From: Pelagibacterium nitratireducens
Lineage (GTDB): Bacteria; Pseudomonadota; Alphaproteobacteria; Rhizobiales; Devosiaceae
Direction: 5' to 3'
Assembly (NCBI RefSeq): GCF_037044555.1
Contig: NZ_CP146275.1
Location: forward strand, 1,716,501-1,780,500
DNA: 64,000 nt
In this document: one piece after another, positions 1 through 7,418 of the stretch
Numbering within the stretch: the stretch's first letter is position 1
Layout of the letters: every line of letters starts with the position of its first letter
Position numbers and translations under genes: made by a program
Notes under the pieces: generated by a model
What the model saw: only the letters and a program-made list of their open reading frames with translations
The model's database searches: none
What the model was told of the DNA's origin: nothing

Positions 1-10
1 CCCAGACAGT

Positions 11-97
11 GCGGTCGTGGCGGAATTGGTAGACGCGCAGCGTTGAGGTCGCTGTGGGGTAACTCCCGTGGAAGTTCGAGTCTTCTCGACCGCACCA
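11..97 (+). tRNA. tRNA-Leu (anticodon GAG)
   Basis: Complete cloverleaf. The 7-bp acceptor stem GCGGTCG pairs with CGACCGC, and the 3' CCA is encoded. The anticodon arm CAGCG-TTGAGGT-CGCTG places GAG at 45-47. A long variable arm, as expected for leucine tRNA, follows. It reads CUC/CUU codons. Its last 17 bases serve as the left attachment core of the adjacent integrated element, so the gene remains intact after integration while its original downstream sequence now lies beyond 8247. Confidence 0.97.
81..97. repeat. attL core, 17 bp
   Basis: TCTTCTCGACCGCACCA, covering the 3' half of the T arm, the acceptor strand and CCA of tRNA-Leu. It is identical to 8231-8247; identity stops at base 80 (g versus t) and after base 97. 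This is the expected crossover region of a tyrosine integrase that uses the tRNA 3' end. Confidence 0.93.
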
Positions 98-161
98 AGT
101 CTGTGGATTTCTGTTGAAATCCCAAAGACATGAGTGATTTCAGAGAGTTGTAGACGCCCGT

Positions 162-183
162 CCGCTACAAAGGGCGCTACAAA
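162..183 (+). promoter_or_regulatory. Putative integrase arm-binding repeats (left)
   Basis: Two direct copies of CGCTACAAA at 163-171 and 175-183 (12-bp pitch). The second copy ends on the A of the integrase start codon. The same nonamer occurs twice at the other end of the element (8147-8155 and 8160-8168). Distance to the att core is 65 bp here and 62 bp there. Paired direct repeats at similar distances inside both cores fit arm-type sites of a tyrosine integrase, and their position over the start codon suggests that the integrase may repress its own gene. The function is inferred. Confidence 0.6.
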
Positions 184-1826
184 TGATTATTCCGATGACC
201 AGCCTTACACGAGCGAAAAACGGCGATTGGTTTGCCCGCAAAGGTATCCCCGCTGACATTCGCGATGCCTACCAGCGTGCCTATGGTGTCCGCCAGGAAG
301 AACGTTTTCGACGTCCCGCAGCTACACCCGCAGGTGAGGCGAAGATGGCCTTCGCGGATTGGGTCGCGGAATTGGAGGGCAGAATTGCTGCGTTACGGGC
401 CTCTGATTCGGGAGATGCGCCAGCCCTGCCGCTACGCCAGCTGCGTGCCATTCTGGGCGAATGGTACGATTGGTTTATCAATCAGCAAGAAGAGCGCGAG
501 CTATCGATGGAGGCTGTCGATAGCCTTTTTGCGCCAATAGCGGCCATTCATGAGCAGTTTGTGGTCAACTCGGAATCGGTAGATGGCGATTTTGAGCTGG
601 CAAAAGGACCGCGCTATAAGGCGCTTCTGCACGCTCGATTGGCACAAGCCTCAGGCATTGAAATTTTCCTAGCTGAGGCAGGGAGAGCGTTGCGGGATGA
701 GGACCGCCACCGCTTGCTCGAACTGCTTGAAGATGAATTTATCGCAGCATTGCAGGTGTTAAGAAGGCGGGCAGAGGGTGACTATGGGCGAGATACCCAT
801 AGGTTGAGGTTTCCTGCGTCCGGCGCTCAGCCGGTTGATGGACGGAAACACTGCGGCTGGAACGCGTGGGAAGCATTTGAAGCATGGGTGAAAGAACGAA
901 ACCCACAAGCCTCGACCATCAACCGCTGGCGTGGCGTCTTCGAGCATTTAAATACATTCACTGACGGCAAGGACCTGACCCTCATCACCGACGATGATGC
1001 GGTTGCTTGGAAAGACAAGCTTATGGGCGGCAACGCCAGCGGTCGAACTGTCAATGAAGTTTGGCTTACTGCCGCCCGGCGGGTTTTCAATTGGGTGAAG
1101 GACCAGAAGAAGATTGGCAGCAACCCCTTCGATGGGGTGAAGGTGGCGGTGGGTCGTACCTCTGGCACCAAGGGTGAGTTTAGCGAAGAAGATGTAGAGG
1201 CTATTCTTAAGGCTACGCTTATATCGCGTTCCTCCCGCACATCCCCCTATTTACGGGCCGCAATTAGGTGGGTGCCATGGTTGTGCGCATACACGGGCTC
1301 ACGTCCCGGGGAAATGACTCAACTCCGCAAAGAGGACATCGAAAAGCATCGGGACGGCTTCTGGATGCTGCATATTCGTCCAGAGGCGGGCACGGTTAAG
1401 GGATCAGTTTCCCGCACTGTCGTGCTGCACGACCATCTGGTCGAGCAGGGCTTCATTGGCTTCGTCCAAGAGGCAAGGGGCGGGCCGCTGTTTTATGATC
1501 CAAAGGCCAGCGGAAGTCAAAAAAGGGCCGTAGACCCGCTCAATCCAGTGCGCCCGATGTACGTGCAGGTGCGACAAAAGCTGGCCGACTGGGTGCGCAA
1601 ACTCGGTGTTACCGACCAAGGCGTAAGCCCCAACCATGGCTGGCGACATACCTTCAAACGCCGCGCCGCCCGAGCAAAGATCGAGCAGCGTCTGCGAGAT
1701 GCGTTCTGTGGTCATAGTTCCGGAAATGTTGGTTCCATCTACGAACGCCCCAGTGTCGAGGACTTGGCCGAAGCCATCAAGGATTTCCCGCGTTATCCAG
1801 TCGACACTTCCAAGATCGCGCTCTGA
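183..1826 (+). CDS. Site-specific tyrosine recombinase (phage-type integrase)
   Basis: 547 residues. It cuts and rejoins DNA at the tRNA-Leu attachment site to insert or excise the island. The N-terminal half (about 1-240) is a long, mostly helical arm/core-binding region. A SAM-like core-binding domain lies near residues 225-320, followed by the catalytic domain. Catalytic signatures are visible: Arg in GSRPGEMTQL, the His-x-x-Arg pair in HGWRHTF, the Gly-His of CGHSSGNVGSIY and its terminal Tyr nucleophile. It is longer than the usual 380-450 residues because of the N-terminal extension. ATG 183 is the first start after the arm repeats; ATG 195 is an alternative. Its adjacency to attL identifies it as the island's own integrase. 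Confidence 0.93.
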   Translation: MIIPMTSLTRAKNGDWFARKGIPADIRDAYQRAYGVRQEERFRRPAATPAGEAKMAFADWVAELEGRIAALRASDSGDAPALPLRQLRAILGEWYDWFINQQEERELSMEAVDSLFAPIAAIHEQFVVNSESVDGDFELAKGPRYKALLHARLAQASGIEIFLAEAGRALRDEDRHRLLELLEDEFIAALQVLRRRAEGDYGRDTHRLRFPASGAQPVDGRKHCGWNAWEAFEAWVKERNPQASTINRWRGVFEHLNTFTDGKDLTLITDDDAVAWKDKLMGGNASGRTVNEVWLTAARRVFNWVKDQKKIGSNPFDGVKVAVGRTSGTKGEFSEEDVEAILKATLISRSSRTSPYLRAAIRWVPWLCAYTGSRPGEMTQLRKEDIEKHRDGFWMLHIRPEAGTVKGSVSRTVVLHDHLVEQGFIGFVQEARGGPLFYDPKASGSQKRAVDPLNPVRPMYVQVRQKLADWVRKLGVTDQGVSPNHGWRHTFKRRAARAKIEQRLRDAFCGHSSGNVGSIYERPSVEDLAEAIKDFPRYPVDTSKIAL

Positions 1827-1971
1827 GCCCTTTAGTAGGCACACAGGGCGGCTTTGGCGGTGGCTGGCGGATCATCCCAGCCACAGCCATTCTCGACTCT
1901 GTACGTCGCCCTGAGGCCTTCCCCATGATGTCCGAGAACGGTCGACACGGCCGCGAAACACGAGAACGCTC

Positions 1972-2112
1972 ATGCGGGGCTTTTTCACTTCCATCAAAGA
2001 CATTGTCAGCAACCTTCGTGCGGACCTTCGGGAGATGATCCACCGCCACTTCGCCAATCACATCGGGGGTCGTCCTCCGGTCTTTACGTTCGTGTGCCGT
2101 TTCCCCGCCTGA
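1972..2112 (+). CDS. Possible 46-aa protein of unknown function
   Basis: A short open frame from ATG 1972 to TGA 2110-2112, starting MRGFFTSIKDIVSN and continuing with an amphipathic, Arg-rich stretch (LRADLREMIHRHF). No good Shine-Dalgarno sequence precedes it. The 299-bp interval between the integrase and the antirepressor remnant holds nothing else that I recognise, apart from a CCCTTTAGTAGG motif at 1828-1839 directly after the integrase stop. It may be a gene fragment or chance; I do not assign a function. Confidence 0.25.
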   Translation: MRGFFTSIKDIVSNLRADLREMIHRHFANHIGGRPPVFTFVCRFPA

Positions 2113-2125
2113 GCGCATGGGTTGA

Positions 2126-2926
2126 GTGGAGGGGGCTAAGGGTAGGGGAACAGAGCCGGCATCCATGTGTGACCGGCAACTGTTCGCCGGTCGGCTGGCG
2201 GACGTGGGCCAGCGTCGAAAACCGGTAGCGGCAGCGGTAGGGAGTAGGCCGACCATTCCCCGCCTGGCCCCTGCCGAACTAAAAACACTCTCCTTCTCCG
2301 GCCTTGAGCTGCGTGTCCTGACCATCTCGGACGAGCCGTGGTTCGTGGCAGCAGATGTCATCAAAGCAATCTACGGCCCGACCAACAGCAATTCGATGCC
2401 GTACAACATCCTCTCGCCGGATGAGCGAAGCTACACCAATCGGATTGATGTTGGTCTGGCACCCGGTCGCAAGATGGTCAGCATCTCCAAAAGCGGCCTC
2501 TACAAGCTCATTGCGCGGTCGGATAAACCCGAGGCCCGCAAGTTTCAGGATTGGGTGACCCGGGACGTTTTCCCTCTACCACCCTCAAGGACGGACAGGC
2601 CTTCACCAATAGCCGGGACGTGGCTGCCTTCTTCGGCAAGGAACATCGCAACGTTCTCCAATCCATCGACCGATTGGAATGTAGTGCAGGTTTCACTGCG
2701 CTGAATTTTCAGCTCAGCTCCTACAAGGACGCCTCGGGCCGGTCACTCCGCGCGGTCGACATGACCAAGGATGGCTTCTCGTTCCTCGTCATGGGCTTCA
2801 CCGGTAAGGAGGCAGCCCGGCTTCAAGGAGCTCTACACCGCCGCGTTCAACGAGCTGGAAGCTAATGCAAACGCTGCCGTCATGTCGCTCCCCGACTTCA
2901 CCAATCCGGCGGCTGCCGCTCGGGCC
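2126..2926 (+). pseudogene. Frameshifted BRO-N / Rha-type phage antirepressor remnant
   Basis: Three consecutive frames read as one protein. Frame 2 (from about 2270) gives a BRO-N domain (SGLELRVLTISDEPWF, AADVIKAIYG, SKSGLYKLIARSDKPEA, FQDWVTRDVFP). After about 2575 the sense continues in frame 1 as a pRha domain (TNSRDVAAFFGKEHRNVLQ, DMTKDGFSFLVMGFTG). After about 2820 it continues in frame 2 (FKELYTAAFNELEANAN, LPDFTNPAAAARA) before decaying. One base missing in the T4C3 run at 2568-2575 and one extra C near 2820-2821 would explain both shifts. Such fusions act as prophage antirepressors or late regulators. As read, the gene is broken; two sequencing errors are the alternative. Confidence 0.8.
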
Positions 2927-3092
2927 ACGCTGAGGACGATTACCCCCATCATAAGCAATCGCGCACCGATCGGCGCACGGTCCAACCTACGCACCCCCGA
3001 CACGATCAATGCTGGTTCCATCCCTCCCTCTAGCCGACACGTGTTGAACCCAATGCGGGTAGGGGCGTCCCGACATTTCAGAAAGCACACCA

Positions 3093-3935
3093 ATGAGAAT
3101 GGAAGTCATCAAGCGAAAACTCGACAAAGAGGCCCCAGGAAAAGTCCTGGGACCATTTGATGTTGACCTTCTTGCGATCCGCGTCGACCCGACCATGCAG
3201 GTCCGCAATCGCCTCGACGAGGGCAACAAGCAACGGCTACGGGCAGCCTATAGGGCTGGTGCCGACGTGCCCCCCTTGCTCATCGCTTTCATAGAAGGGG
3301 AGCAAGGGTACCCGGTTGTGGTCGACGGACACCACCGCCTCACCGTACTGGAGACGATGCAGGCGGAGGCCAAGCTCAGAGGAGGGCAGCCGGTTAAATC
3401 TGTGCGAGCCAAAGTCGTAAAGCTATCGCGACTCGAAGCACAATATCAGGCAGCGATGGCCAACGGTACGCACGGCCTCCAGCTTACCCCAAAGGAAACC
3501 CGCCGGGTGTTCGCGACCTACATCCGCGCAGGGCATCACATGAACGCTGACGGCACATTTAAGTCCTATCGCGAAATGGGGCGCGATCTTTCGCGCGAGC
3601 ACAAAACCATCATCACATGGATGCGCAAGGACTTCCCTGCGGAATACAAAAAGATGGAGCAGCCCGAGAAGGCAACCATGGGCAGTGATGGACCACCACC
3701 AAAACCGCCCATACTGGTCAAGCACATTATCAACGCCCGCCTCCTCGAAATGCGCTCCCTGTTTCACGACTCGCTTAGCGCGGACCGGCACACGCTCGTT
3801 GATGGCATGTCTAGCCTCCTGTCAGAGTTCCGCAACGCGTTGGAACAGGTCAGCGGCTGGCAGATCGATGAGGAGGTAAGGACATCGCGGATGCATAAGG
3901 CCGGAAACAGACCATCTTCTCACCTGCCCTTCTGA
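3093..3935 (+). CDS. ParB/sulfiredoxin-fold nuclease-like or DNA-binding protein
   Basis: 280 residues. The N-terminal domain (about 15-110) is a ParB/Srx fold: an LLAIRVDPTMQVR strand, then VPPLLIAF and the signature VVVDGHHRLTVLE. Family members bind DNA or nucleotides; some are CTP-dependent clamps, others phage or plasmid regulators. Residues about 130-185 (LTPKETRRVFATYIRAG, YREMGRDLSREHKTI) look like a helix-turn-helix, as found after the ParB domain in small phage/plasmid homologues. No ParA partner lies in the element, so segregation is doubtful; regulation of element genes is as likely. It lies directly upstream of a 461-bp gap containing a palindromic site (4096-4112). ATG 3099 is an alternative start. 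Confidence 0.72.
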   Translation: MRMEVIKRKLDKEAPGKVLGPFDVDLLAIRVDPTMQVRNRLDEGNKQRLRAAYRAGADVPPLLIAFIEGEQGYPVVVDGHHRLTVLETMQAEAKLRGGQPVKSVRAKVVKLSRLEAQYQAAMANGTHGLQLTPKETRRVFATYIRAGHHMNADGTFKSYREMGRDLSREHKTIITWMRKDFPAEYKKMEQPEKATMGSDGPPPKPPILVKHIINARLLEMRSLFHDSLSADRHTLVDGMSSLLSEFRNALEQVSGWQIDEEVRTSRMHKAGNRPSSHLPF

Positions 3936-4396
3936 GTGGGGAATTTCCCCATTGCAGTGCCCAGATGGAGGGGGAGCCTCGCGCCCCCCTTGATTGCCCC
4001 CACTATTAGGAAGAAGTGCCTCCGCGCTCGGGCAAGCTAGCCGCGACCGCGCTGTCTTCTCATCCCCGGATACTTCGGAGAAAAAATCTGAGACGTCCCC
4101 TATAATAGTGGAATGGCGCGCCTCCCCCCTCGCCCCTTCATTCGATGGCCTTCCCACCGGACTGATTGACTTCCCGCCACAATACCACGCCAAAGGTATG
4201 CCCGATCTCCGGGAAGGCGCTGGCATTGAGCAAGCCCAGCTCAACTAGCTGAGCGTGGTCAAGATGGTCCCACCCTGTTGATCAAGGCGTTCCCCGTAGC
4301 AGGGCCGTCTACACCGTGGACCAAATTTTACATCCACAACGATCGTTGACATTAGATAATTGCGGAATATGGTGGTTCCCAGAGTAGGGGATCACC
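3936..4396. other. Long intergenic region with operator-like palindromes
   Basis: 461 bp between the ParB-fold gene and the serine recombinase. No convincing ORF with a ribosome-binding site is seen. It holds a 9-bp inverted pair CCACTATTA (4000-4008) / TAATAGTGG (4103-4111), the near-palindrome at 4096-4112, and the half-site next to the recombinase start at 4383-4392. It is more A/T-rich near 4310-4380, where a promoter for the recombinase would be expected. Confidence 0.5.
4096..4112. promoter_or_regulatory. Operator-like palindrome TCCCCTA-N3-TAGTGGA
   Basis: TCCCCTATAATAGTGGA: the arms are reverse complements at 6 of 7 positions around a 3-bp spacer. The TAGGGGA half-site recurs at 4385-4391 and 5087-5093, each a few bases before a start codon. 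A weaker related sequence (CCCTTTAGTAGG) occurs at 1828-1839 and again within the 5077-5094 site. This distribution suggests a family of binding sites for an element-encoded regulator; the ParB-fold protein just upstream is a candidate. Inference only. Confidence 0.4.
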
Positions 4397-5059
4397 ATGA
4401 AGCAATACGTCATCTACACCCGCGTCAGCACCCAGGAACAGGGCCGGAGTGGTCACGGTCTGGAGGCGCAGGAGAGGGACATTGATCTGTTCCTCACCAA
4501 TTTCTCTGATGTGCCCTACGAGGTAATCGGCCGGTTTCAAGACGTTTTGTCGGGCAGCTCGGATGATCGCCCGGAACTCGCGCAGGCCCTAAAGCTCGCT
4601 CGTTCAACAGGAGCCGAACTGCTGGTCTCCAAGCTGGACCGCCTCAGCCGCAAGGTGTCCTTCATTGCTGCGCTCATGGACGACAAGGCTCTGAAATTGC
4701 GAGTGGCCTCAATGCCGTTCGCGGACAAGTTCCAGCTCCATATTTACGCGGCTCTTGCTGAGCAGGAGCGGGCATTTATCAGTGAACGCACCAAGGCCGC
4801 GCTCAAGTCGGCCAAAGCCAACGGCAAGAAGCTGGGCGGCCTTCGGGACAAGACCATGAAGCGGAATGAGGCTATACAGGCCAAAGCGAAGGCCGAGGCC
4901 GAAAAGGTGATGAAGGTGATAGGGCCTTTGCGCCGGTCAGGGGCCACGCTGGCGGCAATAGCGGCCACGCTAAACGACACTGGCATCGCAACCTCAAGAG
5001 GCGGCGCATGGACGCCTACGCAGGTTTCTCGCGTACTTGCGCGGGTCGAGTCTCCTTAA
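4397..5059 (+). CDS. Serine recombinase (resolvase/invertase family)
   Basis: 220 residues. It catalyses DNA strand exchange through a serine-phosphate intermediate. The resolvase N-domain starts at once: YVIYTRVSTQEQ, with Arg9 and nucleophile Ser11. The family motif then appears as LLVSKLDRLSRK, with the long E helix and LAEQERAFISERTKAAL following. The C-terminal 60 residues (KVIGPLRRSGATLAAIAATLNDTGIATSRGG, then WTPTQVSRVLARV) are a helix-turn-helix of Hin type. Its length fits small resolvases rather than large phage serine integrases. It may resolve dimers or invert a segment; I see no obvious res site beyond the palindromes around it. Start ATG 4397 follows AGTAGGGGATCACC. Confidence 0.9.
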   Translation: MKQYVIYTRVSTQEQGRSGHGLEAQERDIDLFLTNFSDVPYEVIGRFQDVLSGSSDDRPELAQALKLARSTGAELLVSKLDRLSRKVSFIAALMDDKALKLRVASMPFADKFQLHIYAALAEQERAFISERTKAALKSAKANGKKLGGLRDKTMKRNEAIQAKAKAEAEKVMKVIGPLRRSGATLAAIAATLNDTGIATSRGGAWTPTQVSRVLARVESP

Positions 5060-5076
5060 CAAGCTGCCATCGGCGT

Positions 5077-5094
5077 TTCCCTTTAGTAGGGGAT
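5077..5094 (+). promoter_or_regulatory. Repeated leader motif TTCCC-N3-AGTAGGGGAT
   Basis: The 10-mer AGTAGGGGAT occurs at 4383-4392 and 5085-5094, four and three bases before the ATGs at 4397 and 5098. Both copies are preceded by TTCCC. It could be a shared ribosome-binding site (AGGGG), an operator (TTCCCTT-tag-TAGGGGA is a near palindrome), or both. Its 12-base core CCCTTTAGTAGG (5079-5090) is identical to 1828-1839 behind the integrase. Confidence 0.45.
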
Positions 5095-5097
5095 ATT

Positions 5098-5241
5098 ATG
5101 TGTTTTAGAGATTGCGAAACAAGTCCGCCTATTCTCCCTCGGGGTGCCACGATAGCCATTGTCGTTGGCGGGCTTTCGACGGGGCACCCATATGTTTTGT
5201 TCTCTTGGATGATGCCCGAAGATGTTGCTTGGCCGCCTTAA
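5098..5241 (+). CDS. Possible 47-aa protein of unknown function
   Basis: ATG 5098 to TAA 5239-5241, just after the serine recombinase. The predicted peptide has a hydrophobic middle (ATIAIVVGGLSTGHPYVLF) that could span a membrane once, and two N-terminal cysteines. The start is preceded by TAGGGGATATT, the same leader as the recombinase gene, which is the main reason to list it. It ends 39 bp before the Shedu start. No family recognised. Confidence 0.35.
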   Translation: MCFRDCETSPPILPRGATIAIVVGGLSTGHPYVLFSWMMPEDVAWPP

Positions 5242-5280
5242 GGCACATAGTCTCATCATAGTACACGTGGGGGAAATGCT

Positions 5281-6432
5281 TTGGAGGGCTGGGATGAAGA
5301 GTTGGCGTTTTGGAGAAAGCGGCCTTGGAAGACTTACGTGAGCCCCCGGTTGAGCAAGTTCTCCGAGCGGCCATTGCGCATCGCTAGAAAAGTCGTAGAC
5401 GGGGGTGGGGGTCTCGAGTTTGCCAAGGAAAAGGGTGAGGTGGTCCTCCAGGAGAAACCTCCGGCACGGTTTGAACTGGTCGCCAAGTTTCTTGAGGATG
5501 ACCGAGGCATTACCAACTTAGTCATTCAGAAATTCACTAAGGCTGGACCGAGAGAAGCGTTCACGCTCTATCCCGAGCAAATCACTGCCCTCCTGCAATT
5601 CGTGGCAAACATCCGCCGCGTCAAATTTCCCGACAGTAAGGGCCTCAATATCAGCGATGGCGAGCTTGAGGAGATGCTCCTGTCTCCAGAGCAGACCCGG
5701 AGAATGATGGCTGCGAATGCTCCGTTGCTGGCTGCTCTAGCGCGGACTGAAATCACAACAGAGGACGTGGTTGCTCTCGGCTATCGAAAGGCGCAGCTCC
5801 AGCGCTTCGATGGCCTGCTCAACGATGAAGCCGCATTCGCGACCGAGTTGGCCGAATGTGCCGGAAAACCAGAGGCTGTATGGCAGAGGTTTTTCGAGCA
5901 GAACCAATGGGTTTTCGGTTATGGCCTTTCGTACGTGTTTATGACTGGCTTGGAAGACCGCAAGCTGGAGCAGGTAGTGAAGGGCTTTGACGTTTCCGGT
6001 CGTGGAAAGCGGGTGGACAGCCTTTTGAAGACTAGAGCCGAAGTCAGCTCGCTTTGCTTTGTCGAGATCAAGCGTCACGATACCGCGCTGCTAGCCACCG
6101 GTGCTTACCGGCCTGATGTGTGGCAACCTTCCAAGGAACTCACGGGCGCCGTTGCCCAGGTTCAGGCTGCACTTCATGCCGCGTTGGCTGTGATAGGCGA
6201 TGAGCTGCGGCCAGAACTAGACGATGGGAGCCCCTCGGGGGAGCTTTTGCAAGCGATACAGCCCCGGTCCTTCGTGATCGCCGGGAGACTTTCGGAGCTT
6301 ATGACGGATAGTGGGTTGCACCGGCCCAAGTTCCGGGCCTTCGAGCTTTACCGGAGAAACCTCTTGCAACCCGACGTTCTCACTTTCGATGAGCTGTTTC
6401 ATCGAGCTAAGTACATAGTGGAAAGCGCATGA
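5281..6432 (+). CDS. sduA: Shedu (SduA, DUF4263) anti-phage nuclease
   Basis: 383 residues. Shedu proteins are PD-(D/E)xK nucleases that protect bacteria against phages. The C-terminal nuclease domain (about 195-370) is clear: EAVWQRFFEQNQWVFGYGLS, then RGKRVDSLLK with Asp246 and CFVEIKRHDTALL with Glu262 and Lys264 of the catalytic triad, then YRPDVWQPSKELTGAVAQVQ. The N-terminal 190 residues (PWKTYVSPRLSK, ERPLRIARKVVDG) form the variable sensing/regulatory region of the family. The start is TTG 5281 behind GGGGGAAATGCT; no in-frame ATG fits. Its stop overlaps the next start (ATGA). Location inside a tRNA island supports horizontal acquisition and a defence role. Confidence 0.9.
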   Translation: MEGWDEELAFWRKRPWKTYVSPRLSKFSERPLRIARKVVDGGGGLEFAKEKGEVVLQEKPPARFELVAKFLEDDRGITNLVIQKFTKAGPREAFTLYPEQITALLQFVANIRRVKFPDSKGLNISDGELEEMLLSPEQTRRMMAANAPLLAALARTEITTEDVVALGYRKAQLQRFDGLLNDEAAFATELAECAGKPEAVWQRFFEQNQWVFGYGLSYVFMTGLEDRKLEQVVKGFDVSGRGKRVDSLLKTRAEVSSLCFVEIKRHDTALLATGAYRPDVWQPSKELTGAVAQVQAALHAALAVIGDELRPELDDGSPSGELLQAIQPRSFVIAGRLSELMTDSGLHRPKFRAFELYRRNLLQPDVLTFDELFHRAKYIVESA

Positions 6433-7370
6433 CGCAGGTAAACGCCTCCGACCCTAAGTTGTCCAGGTCGCGAGATGACTTTTCTTCGTCCACCGTGAGG
6501 GCACTTTTGATGAGGGTGGCGGGAGCTTGTTCACGCCCGGAATGCAGGCGCATGACGCTTGTCCCTAATCCCGACTATCCAAGCGTCTTTTCAGTCACAG
6601 GTCGAGCTGCCCACATAACAGCGGCGTCCCCGAATGGACCGAGGTATGACGAGACGCTAACAGCCGTCCAGCGCAGGGGCGCTGACAATGGAATATGGCT
6701 TTGCGCGGACTGTGCCGACTTGATCGACAAGCGAGGCGGAGAGGGATTTGACGTTGAGCTGTTGAGGAGTTGGAAGGCCAGGGCGGAGCAAGAGGTTTCC
6801 GACGCTGCTTTGCTGGGCTCGTTTGCGCAGCGACCAGTATGGCTCGATAAGCTCTCCACGCCACATTATGTCAATCTACCGAGGGTGCTCCACTTCTCCA
6901 AGGATACCCTCTCGCCAGCAGCGGCGAAAATACTAAGAAACGGCTTTCCAGAAACTGGCTACATCGCGCCAGAACTATACGAGGCAAAGCTCATCCTAAG
7001 GCGTCTCTCCATCAAGGCAATCGATGTCGAGCAGCTTATGAAGCCCAAGGAGCAGGTTAGGGAGGGACTGACAATTTCCTTCTATCGATCTTGTAGGACG
7101 TTAAACGGCGCTAACTCTGATTCAGCGGACGTGGAGACTTATTCCTATGACCGCTCGCCCTTAGTCTACTGCAAGGCTCATGGTTTCAAGTATGTTATGC
7201 CCTACGACCCGATTTGGGTGACTTCAAATACGGCAGTGGCCACAATGCGTAGCGGCAACACTAAATTGGCAGGCATAGCCGTGGTGAAGAAGGTGGATGT
7301 AGAAGGAAATTTAGCAGTTTGCACACCGCTGACCTTCGGCTTGCCCGATTTGTTGGGTCTGTTCGGGTAG
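6429..7370 (+). CDS. HNH-type zinc-binding protein coupled to Shedu
   Basis: 313 residues, start overlapping the Shedu stop by 4 bp, so translation is probably coupled. Residues about 17-125 match an HNH/zinc module seen in defence loci: Cys34-x4-Cys39, GRAAHITAASPNGPRYD with His62, NGIWLCADCADLID with Cys92-x2-Cys95, and RSWKARAEQEV. Two Cys pairs would hold zinc around a beta-beta-alpha fold. The third catalytic His of classical HNH (usually CHxxID) is replaced (CADLID), so nuclease activity is uncertain. The remaining 190 residues match nothing I recognise. A partner nuclease or DNA-sensing subunit of the Shedu locus is the working idea. Confidence 0.72.
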   Translation: MTQVNASDPKLSRSRDDFSSSTVRALLMRVAGACSRPECRRMTLVPNPDYPSVFSVTGRAAHITAASPNGPRYDETLTAVQRRGADNGIWLCADCADLIDKRGGEGFDVELLRSWKARAEQEVSDAALLGSFAQRPVWLDKLSTPHYVNLPRVLHFSKDTLSPAAAKILRNGFPETGYIAPELYEAKLILRRLSIKAIDVEQLMKPKEQVREGLTISFYRSCRTLNGANSDSADVETYSYDRSPLVYCKAHGFKYVMPYDPIWVTSNTAVATMRSGNTKLAGIAVVKKVDVEGNLAVCTPLTFGLPDLLGLFG

Positions 7371-7418
7371 CAGGAATGTCCCTGCTTAGCTTAACAGTGT
7401 CGCAACCGAGGTGAACGC

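Noticed and set aside
1777..2364. 195-codon minus-strand ORF over the integrase end and the antirepressor
   Set aside because: It has low-complexity Arg/Ser composition, no domain and no plausible ribosome-binding site, and it overlaps better-supported features.
2560..2830. Programmed ribosomal frameshifting in the BRO-Rha gene
   Set aside because: Two shifts in opposite senses would be needed, without a classical slippery heptamer plus downstream structure, and the C-terminal part decays anyway.
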